From Campylobacterales bacterium (GTDB lineage: Bacteria > Campylobacterota > Campylobacteria > Campylobacterales > Sulfurimonadaceae): a DNA stretch of 46,065 bases. The stretch is from the NCBI GenBank assembly GCA_026390165.1, contig JAPLGM010000028.1:1-46065 (forward strand). Reading direction: 5' to 3'. Each line of letters opens with the position of its first letter. Position 1 is the stretch's first letter. Positions 44,434-46,065 of the stretch are shown piece by piece. Under the pieces are notes generated by a model. It saw only the letters and a program-made list of their open reading frames with translations. It was not told the origin of the DNA and searched no databases. The position numbers and the translations under genes are program-made.

Positions 44434-44865
44434 ATGAGTAAAATAAACGTTGTGTGCCCCCATTGCGGGGGTGTGAATGCCATCCCTCTCAAAGAGTCCT
44501 ATACTAAAGCTGCTTGCGGTCATTGCAAAAAATCCCTTCTCGATACCAAGCCACTCTCTGTTGATGTCTCTTCCTTTGATCGATTGATGCTCAATGATGA
44601 ACGTTTAATACTCGCTGATTTTTGGGCACCATGGTGTGGACCGTGTAAAAGTATGGCTCCCTCATTCGAAGAAGCAGCACGAAGTTTCCCCCTCAAAGCT
44701 CAGTTTATCAAAATCAACACGGAAGAAATTCAACAGCTAGGGTCACGTTTTAATATCCGCTCTATCCCTACTGTCATCGCCTTTAAAAACAACCGAATCA
44801 TTGATCAGTTTAGCGGTGCTCTACCTACCCCTCAAATTATTGCTTTTGTCAAAAAACATCTGTAG
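44434..44865 (+). CDS. trxC: Thioredoxin 2-like (TrxC) with N-terminal zinc ribbon
   Basis: A 143-aa disulfide reductase. Its N-terminal zinc ribbon has C8xxC11 and C28xxC31, and the thioredoxin active site is WCGPC with C68 and C71, followed by the cis-Pro in SIPTVIAF. This domain order is characteristic of TrxC. It probably acts in the oxidative stress response in the cytoplasm. It lies 7 bp downstream of hpf. Confidence 0.92.
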   Translation: MSKINVVCPHCGGVNAIPLKESYTKAACGHCKKSLLDTKPLSVDVSSFDRLMLNDERLILADFWAPWCGPCKSMAPSFEEAARSFPLKAQFIKINTEEIQQLGSRFNIRSIPTVIAFKNNRIIDQFSGALPTPQIIAFVKKHL

Positions 44866-44915
44866 CGATTAATCTCTTTTCGCTACACTTCCTCACTTTA
44901 TTACGAGGAAAAAAA

Positions 44916-45359
44916 ATGTACAGTTGGATGCTCTGGTTTCATATTATTTCAATGGTCTCATGGTTCGCCGTCCTCTTCTATCTCCCCCGTCTCTTTGTCT
45001 ATCATGTCGAGAACAGTAATAACGCAGGGTTTCTTGAAGTTATTCACGTCATGGAGATGAAGATTTACAAATACATTGGTATTCCCGCATTTTGGGCAAC
45101 GCTACTATCGGGTATTGCCTTGATCGTGATGTCAACAGCACATTATGGAATGAATGTCTTTGCTATGGGAGGATGGATGCACGCGAAACTTACCCTTGTA
45201 GCGATTCTCGTCGCTTACTTTTTCTCTCTCGGGCATTATCGCCTTAAACTCAAAGAGAATGCTACCTATAAAAGTGGGAAATTTTTTCGGATGTATAACG
45301 AAGTACCGACCTTATTATTGATCGGTATTGTTGCTCTGGTGGTTGTAAAACCGTTTTGA
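44916..45359 (+). CDS. hemJ: Protoporphyrinogen IX oxidase HemJ
   Basis: Oxidises protoporphyrinogen IX to protoporphyrin IX in haem synthesis. It is a 147-aa protein with four membrane helices, the conserved N-terminal His in LWFHIISMVSWFA, the FYLPRLFVYH stretch, a central MHAKL and the RMYNEVPTLLLI ending, all features of the HemJ (UPF0093) family. The ATG has GAGGAAAAAA upstream. HemG and HemY types are not seen here. Confidence 0.92.
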   Translation: MYSWMLWFHIISMVSWFAVLFYLPRLFVYHVENSNNAGFLEVIHVMEMKIYKYIGIPAFWATLLSGIALIVMSTAHYGMNVFAMGGWMHAKLTLVAILVAYFFSLGHYRLKLKENATYKSGKFFRMYNEVPTLLLIGIVALVVVKPF

Positions 45360-45371
45360 TATACGGGGATC

Positions 45372-45423
45372 ATGGTTTTATTCCCGTTCGTGGTGAGATG
45401 GTTTTATTCCCGTTCGTGGTGAG
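45372..45423 (+). repeat. Exact tandem duplication of a 26-bp unit
   Basis: The 26 bp at 45372-45397 (ATGGTTTTATTCCCGTTCGT and six more bases) are repeated exactly at 45398-45423. The second copy runs into a complete REP-like hairpin, so the first looks like a partial duplication of its left arm. Confidence 0.85.
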
Positions 45424-45471
45424 CCTGTCGAACCATGAACTAACCCTTCTACAAGCTCAGGGCGAACGGGG
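45409..45471. repeat. Left REP-like repeat pair flanking the GIY-YIG gene
   Basis: Two hairpin-forming units in opposite orientation. Unit A (CGTTCGTGGTGAGCCTGTCG, then AACCATGAAC) pairs TTCGTGGT with ACCATGAA. Unit B, reversed, carries AAGCTCAGGGCGAACGGGG. The same pair appears inverted at 45816-45886. Confidence 0.75.
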
Positions 45472-45510
45472 AATTATCAAAACAGACAGATACCAAAGGA
45501 TAAGTAACTA

Positions 45511-45789
45511 ATGGCTTTCTACATCTATATTCTCCATTGCTCCGATAATAGCTACTACACAGGTCATACTGATAATCTTGAAAAACGGATTTCTGAACAT
45601 ACAAGCGGTGCAATACCCAGTTGCTACACCTTCAAACGCCGTCCTCTCACTTTAATTTTCTCACAAGAATTTGGGACTAGAGAAGAAGCCTTGGCATCGG
45701 AACAACAGATAAAAAGGTGGAGTCGTAAAAAGAAAGAGGCGATGATTCGAGGAGATTGGGAAGATGTGTCGAGGCTGGCAAAGTCTTAA
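45511..45789 (+). CDS. Single-domain GIY-YIG endonuclease
   Basis: A 92-aa protein of the UPF0213/YhbQ-like group. It has YIYILHCSDNSYYTGHT, corresponding to GIY...YIG (here YIY and YTG), then the Arg in LEKRISEHTSGA and Glu in EFGTREEALASEQQIKRW. A weak AAGGA precedes the ATG. These proteins are single nuclease domains of unclear cell role. It is enclosed by inverted REP-like pairs on both sides. Confidence 0.88.
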   Translation: MAFYIYILHCSDNSYYTGHTDNLEKRISEHTSGAIPSCYTFKRRPLTLIFSQEFGTREEALASEQQIKRWSRKKKEAMIRGDWEDVSRLAKS

Positions 45790-45815
45790 TATTGTGGTTC
45801 TCATTCGTGGCTTAT

Positions 45816-45886
45816 CTCCGTTCGCCCTGAGCCTGTCGAAGGGTAAACGGAGGGAATTCATGGTTCGACAAGCTCACCACGAACGG
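45816..45886. repeat. Right REP-like repeat pair flanking the GIY-YIG gene
   Basis: Unit B (CCGTTCGCCCTGAGCCTGTC, then GAAGGG...AACGG) forms a hairpin, followed by inverted unit A (TTCATGGTTCGACAAGCTCA, then CCACGAACGG). The reverse complement of the whole block aligns with the left pair at 45409-45471 except for a short central insertion. Confidence 0.75.
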
Positions 45887-45925
45887 AAAAGAGAATAAAC
45901 TTTATTTTGAAGATGGTGATGTAGC

Positions 45926-46064
45926 TGCTGACGTCGGAAACATCCGGAAAGCGCGTCGGTGAACATTCGGAAGGTGCGACGGAAATGATTCGGAAGGCTC
46001 AACGGTGAGTATTCGGAAGAAACGCTAAAAATTCCGACGCGATTTAGCGGTGGGAAATCGTCTC
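45926..46064 (+). mobile_element. Insertion-sequence terminus (right copy), IS21-like
   Basis: Exact reverse complement of 1-139, beginning TGCTGACGTC at the border with host sequence and running off the window end. Both copies point outward with the same terminus, so the two elements would be inverted relative to each other. Confidence 0.65.
45940..46020 (+). repeat. 23-bp iterons inside the right IS terminus
   Basis: Units start at 45940, 45963, 45986 and 46009 (the last partial). All share ATYCGGAA near the start; the first and third end in GGTGA and the second in GGAAA. Confidence 0.7.
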
Positions 46065-46065
46065 C

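Noticed and set aside
45409-45886. Integron attC sites or a CRISPR remnant
   Set aside because: The units are hairpins of the REP type in mirrored pairs, without attC core sites, integrase or regular spacers.
1-46065. Terminal inverted repeats of a linear plasmid or phage
   Set aside because: The ends match perfectly as inverted repeats, but the contents are chromosomal housekeeping genes (acpP, fabF, mraY, murD, trpS, tRNA-Phe) and the repeat has IS-type iterons.
1-46065. Circular molecule with overlapping ends
   Set aside because: The end sequences are inverted, not direct, so they cannot be a circular overlap.

Overview
The window looks like a chromosomal segment from a sulfur/hydrogen-oxidising Campylobacterota bacterium (formerly Epsilonproteobacteria) of the Sulfuricurvum/Sulfurimonas kind. 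This placement is inferred from gene content and protein style: a CooMKLUHX/Ech-like hydrogenase without CO dehydrogenase, a HupSL-like cytosolic hydrogenase, a fabG-acpP-fabF-accA order, ccoI-ccoS, HemJ, a minimal heptose pathway, and AT-rich intergenic DNA with TATAAT-like -10 boxes and weak -35 boxes. No 16S gene or other taxonomic marker is present.

Ends. The first 139 bases are the exact reverse complement of 45926-46064. Each copy carries about 3.5 tandem 23-bp units and finishes with a 5'-TG end facing the window. This is the look of an insertion-sequence terminus (IS21-like is my best guess), so the window is probably bounded by two inverted IS copies, or is a contig that broke at a multicopy IS. 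The left copy cuts off the 5' end of a Fic gene and supplies its present start codon.

Region 1 (about 1.6-10.7 kb, minus strand) is the most striking part. It is an eight-gene, tightly overlapped hydrogenase operon. A complete six-subunit group 4 energy-converting [NiFe] hydrogenase (NuoL-, NuoH-, NuoB-, NuoC-, NuoD- and NuoI-like) is followed without a break by a second hydrogenase. In that second enzyme a cytosolic small subunit is fused to an N-terminal FAD/NAD(P)H oxidoreductase plus a BFD-type [2Fe-2S] domain, and its large subunit follows. Upstream lies a c-di-GMP pair: an NMT1-PAS-GGDEF sensor and an HD-GYP phosphodiesterase.

Region 2 (13.5-23.5 kb) is housekeeping: rpe-trpF-DnaQ-like exonuclease, then accA, fabF, acpP, fabG and gpmI on the minus strand, then mraY-murD, tRNA-Phe(GAA) and a very acidic small protein.

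Region 3 (23.5-38.4 kb) is an LPS-core/surface-glycan locus: an RmlD-like reductase, three GT9 heptosyltransferase-like genes, several GT2/GT4 glycosyltransferases, a deacetylase, a Kdo/heptose kinase-like gene coupled to a toxin-antitoxin pair, a membrane-anchored glycosidase-like protein, a YfaZ-like porin, and hldE/hldD.

Region 4 (38.4-45.4 kb) holds a small cytochrome c, ccoS-ccoI, a one-domain asparaginase-like protein, gmhB-gmhA and trpS in one overlapped minus-strand run, then hpf, a trxC-like thioredoxin and hemJ. The last kilobase has a GIY-YIG nuclease gene enclosed by inverted REP-like repeat pairs, then the right IS terminus.
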